64,000 nucleotides of DNA from Sphingobacterium athyrii (GTDB taxonomy: Bacteria; Bacteroidota; Bacteroidia; Sphingobacteriales; Sphingobacteriaceae): positions 669 through 64,668 of the forward strand of contig NZ_QCXX01000007.1 of NCBI RefSeq assembly GCF_003071065.1, written 5' to 3'. This document shows, piece after piece, positions 62,711 through 64,000 of this stretch (within the stretch, counting starts at the first letter, position 1; each line of letters begins with the position of its first letter). The position numbers and the translations under genes are program-made. Below the pieces are notes generated by a model. The model did not search any database and had not been told where the DNA came from. It saw only the letters and a program-made list of their open reading frames with translations.

Positions 62711-64000
62711 ATGATTCGATTATTCCTAAAAACAGCACTTAGAAATTTAAAACGCAACCCGCTAAATACGGCAATCAATATTCTTGGATTATCCCTTGGA
62801 ATTACAGTCGCATTGGTAAGTACACTGTGGATCTCGAAACAGTTTTCCTTCAACAAGCATTATGAAAACCATGATAGTATTTATCAGATGATGATGACGG
62901 GAACTTTCAATGGTGAAAAATCTACGGATGGGACTTCCACGCCCATTCCGTTAGCTAAGGTTATTGCATCAGATTTCACCGATGAAATTCAAGATTTAGC
63001 ATTGGTCACCGATATGGAAAGTAATACGATCAAAGTCGGTGACAAGAAACTGAATGCCTCTGGCTTTTATGCAATGGGCAAATTTTCAGAACTATTTTCG
63101 TTCGAATCTGTACTGGGAAATACGCTCACTCCAACGGCAACCTCCAGCATCATTATCTCCGAATCATTGGCCAACGCTCTAATGGGATCGGCTGATGTGA
63201 TCGGGAAAACTATTCAGCTCAACGGGAAGGAACAATATACGATACAAGGAGTTTATAAAGATATACCTGAAAACAACACTTTTCACGGGTTGCAGTATAT
63301 TTTGCCGTTTGTAGATTACCTCCGTAAAAATGAAGGCATAGACGAAAAATGGTCAAACTGCTTCTTTAGTACCTTTGGTAGAATCGAAAACCCGCAAAAT
63401 ATCCCCGGGATAGAGCATAAACTAACCAGCATCTTTAGAACAAATCTGACGGATATCAACCCCGAGATTCTGTTGCACCCCATGTCCAAATGGCATCTCT
63501 ATGACGCTTTCAAAAATGGTAAAAATGTCGGTGGACAGATTCAATATGTCTGGATGTTTGCCTGGATCAGTGTGTTTATTCTTTTGTTGGCCAGTATCAA
63601 TTTTATTAACCTCAGTACGGCCCGAAGTTTAAAAAGAGGAAAGGAAATTGGTATTTTAAAATCGGTCGGTGTCAACCGCCGGCAACTGATTACCGGATTT
63701 TTAGTTGAATCCATCCTGTCCGTATCCTGTGCTTTTCTGATAGCGCTTATAATAAGCACTTTGCTTCTTCCGTGGATAAATGCCATTACCAAAACCACAT
63801 TAGCTATTCCATTTACGAGTATTCAATTCTACCTATACTCCTTTTTGGGGATTTTCTCTGTTGGAATCCTGGCTGGAATTTACCCTGCGCTATTCTTATC
63901 CTCTTTTAATCCGATCCTTGCGCTCAAAGGAAAGATGAACATCGGCAAAAGAGGATTCAATGCCAGAAAGGGAATGGTTGTTGTACAATTTGCGATTTCC
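62711..64000 (+). CDS. FtsX/MacB-type ABC permease 10, cut by the window edge
   Basis: The frame from ATG 62711 (MIRLFLKTALRNLKRNPLNT) is open for 430 codons to the window end. It shows the first membrane helix, the periplasmic domain, the first FtsX helix cluster (FINLSTARSLKRGKEIGILK, where Arg of the coupling segment is Leu) and the start of the next helix. The C-terminal half is outside the window. Confidence 0.9.
   Translation, partial: MIRLFLKTALRNLKRNPLNTAINILGLSLGITVALVSTLWISKQFSFNKHYENHDSIYQMMMTGTFNGEKSTDGTSTPIPLAKVIASDFTDEIQDLALVTDMESNTIKVGDKKLNASGFYAMGKFSELFSFESVLGNTLTPTATSSIIISESLANALMGSADVIGKTIQLNGKEQYTIQGVYKDIPENNTFHGLQYILPFVDYLRKNEGIDEKWSNCFFSTFGRIENPQNIPGIEHKLTSIFRTNLTDINPEILLHPMSKWHLYDAFKNGKNVGGQIQYVWMFAWISVFILLLASINFINLSTARSLKRGKEIGILKSVGVNRRQLITGFLVESILSVSCAFLIALIISTLLLPWINAITKTTLAIPFTSIQFYLYSFLGIFSVGILAGIYPALFLSSFNPILALKGKMNIGKRGFNARKGMVVVQFAIS

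Overview
The window looks like a chromosomal segment of a Bacteroidota bacterium, most likely family Sphingobacteriaceae (Sphingobacterium or Pedobacter-like). The grounds are the RpoB, RpoC and EF-Tu sequences, the gene order tRNA-tRNA-tRNA-tRNA-tuf-trnW-secE-nusG, the many promoters with a TAnnTTTG -7 box and a TTG -33 element, and the scarcity of strong Shine-Dalgarno sites. Everything here is read from the sequence and family knowledge; no database search was run.

Region 1 (1-11.1 kb, minus strand) is the operon rplK-rplA-rplJ-rplL-rpoB-rpoC. It has its own promoter before rplK and a strong intrinsic terminator after rpoC. RpoB probably starts at a TTG codon.

Region 2 (11.1-25.8 kb) separates nusG from rplK, which are normally neighbours in this phylum. 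It is an AT-rich accessory island built around peptide export. A HlyD-type adaptor, a C39-peptidase ABC exporter (PCAT) and a TolC-type channel are followed in the same direction by a small HTH protein, a 49-residue double-glycine peptide and two CPBP-type membrane proteins. Two further double-glycine peptides (15.1 and 23.8 kb) are also present. Around them are two more CPBP proteins, a DUF3267 HExxH membrane protein and a fragment of a second copy, a TraB/GumN-type protein, a rhomboid protease, an XRE regulator and six single-pass microproteins of 41-51 residues. A palindrome (ACAACC-N3-GGTTGT) sits exactly 22 bp upstream of the -7 box at several of these promoters. The same arrangement occurs once more at 36.4 kb, outside the island, before a second TraB/GumN-type gene.

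Region 3 (25.8-28.8 kb, minus) holds nusG, secE, tRNA-Trp, tuf and four tRNA genes (Thr, Gly, Tyr, Thr), with three promoters and two terminators. Region 4 (28.9-30.9 kb) holds an outer-membrane barrel protein and a shortened methyltransferase-like protein.

Region 5 (31.1-64 kb) is a tripartite efflux-type locus. A histidine kinase, an NtrC-type regulator and a TolC-type channel are on the minus strand. Opposite them are an adaptor, a LolD/MacB-type ATPase and ten tandem FtsX/MacB-type permeases (the last cut by the window edge). Three promoters in this locus carry the same layout: two 16-bp palindromes (TGTNCR-N4-YGNACA) 21-22 bp apart, then 51-54 bp, then a sigma-54-like TGGCA box. This suggests that the neighbouring NtrC-type protein controls the whole locus, its own operon included. 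A frameshifted AAA-ATPase gene and a pair of tandem hairpin repeats interrupt the permease array.
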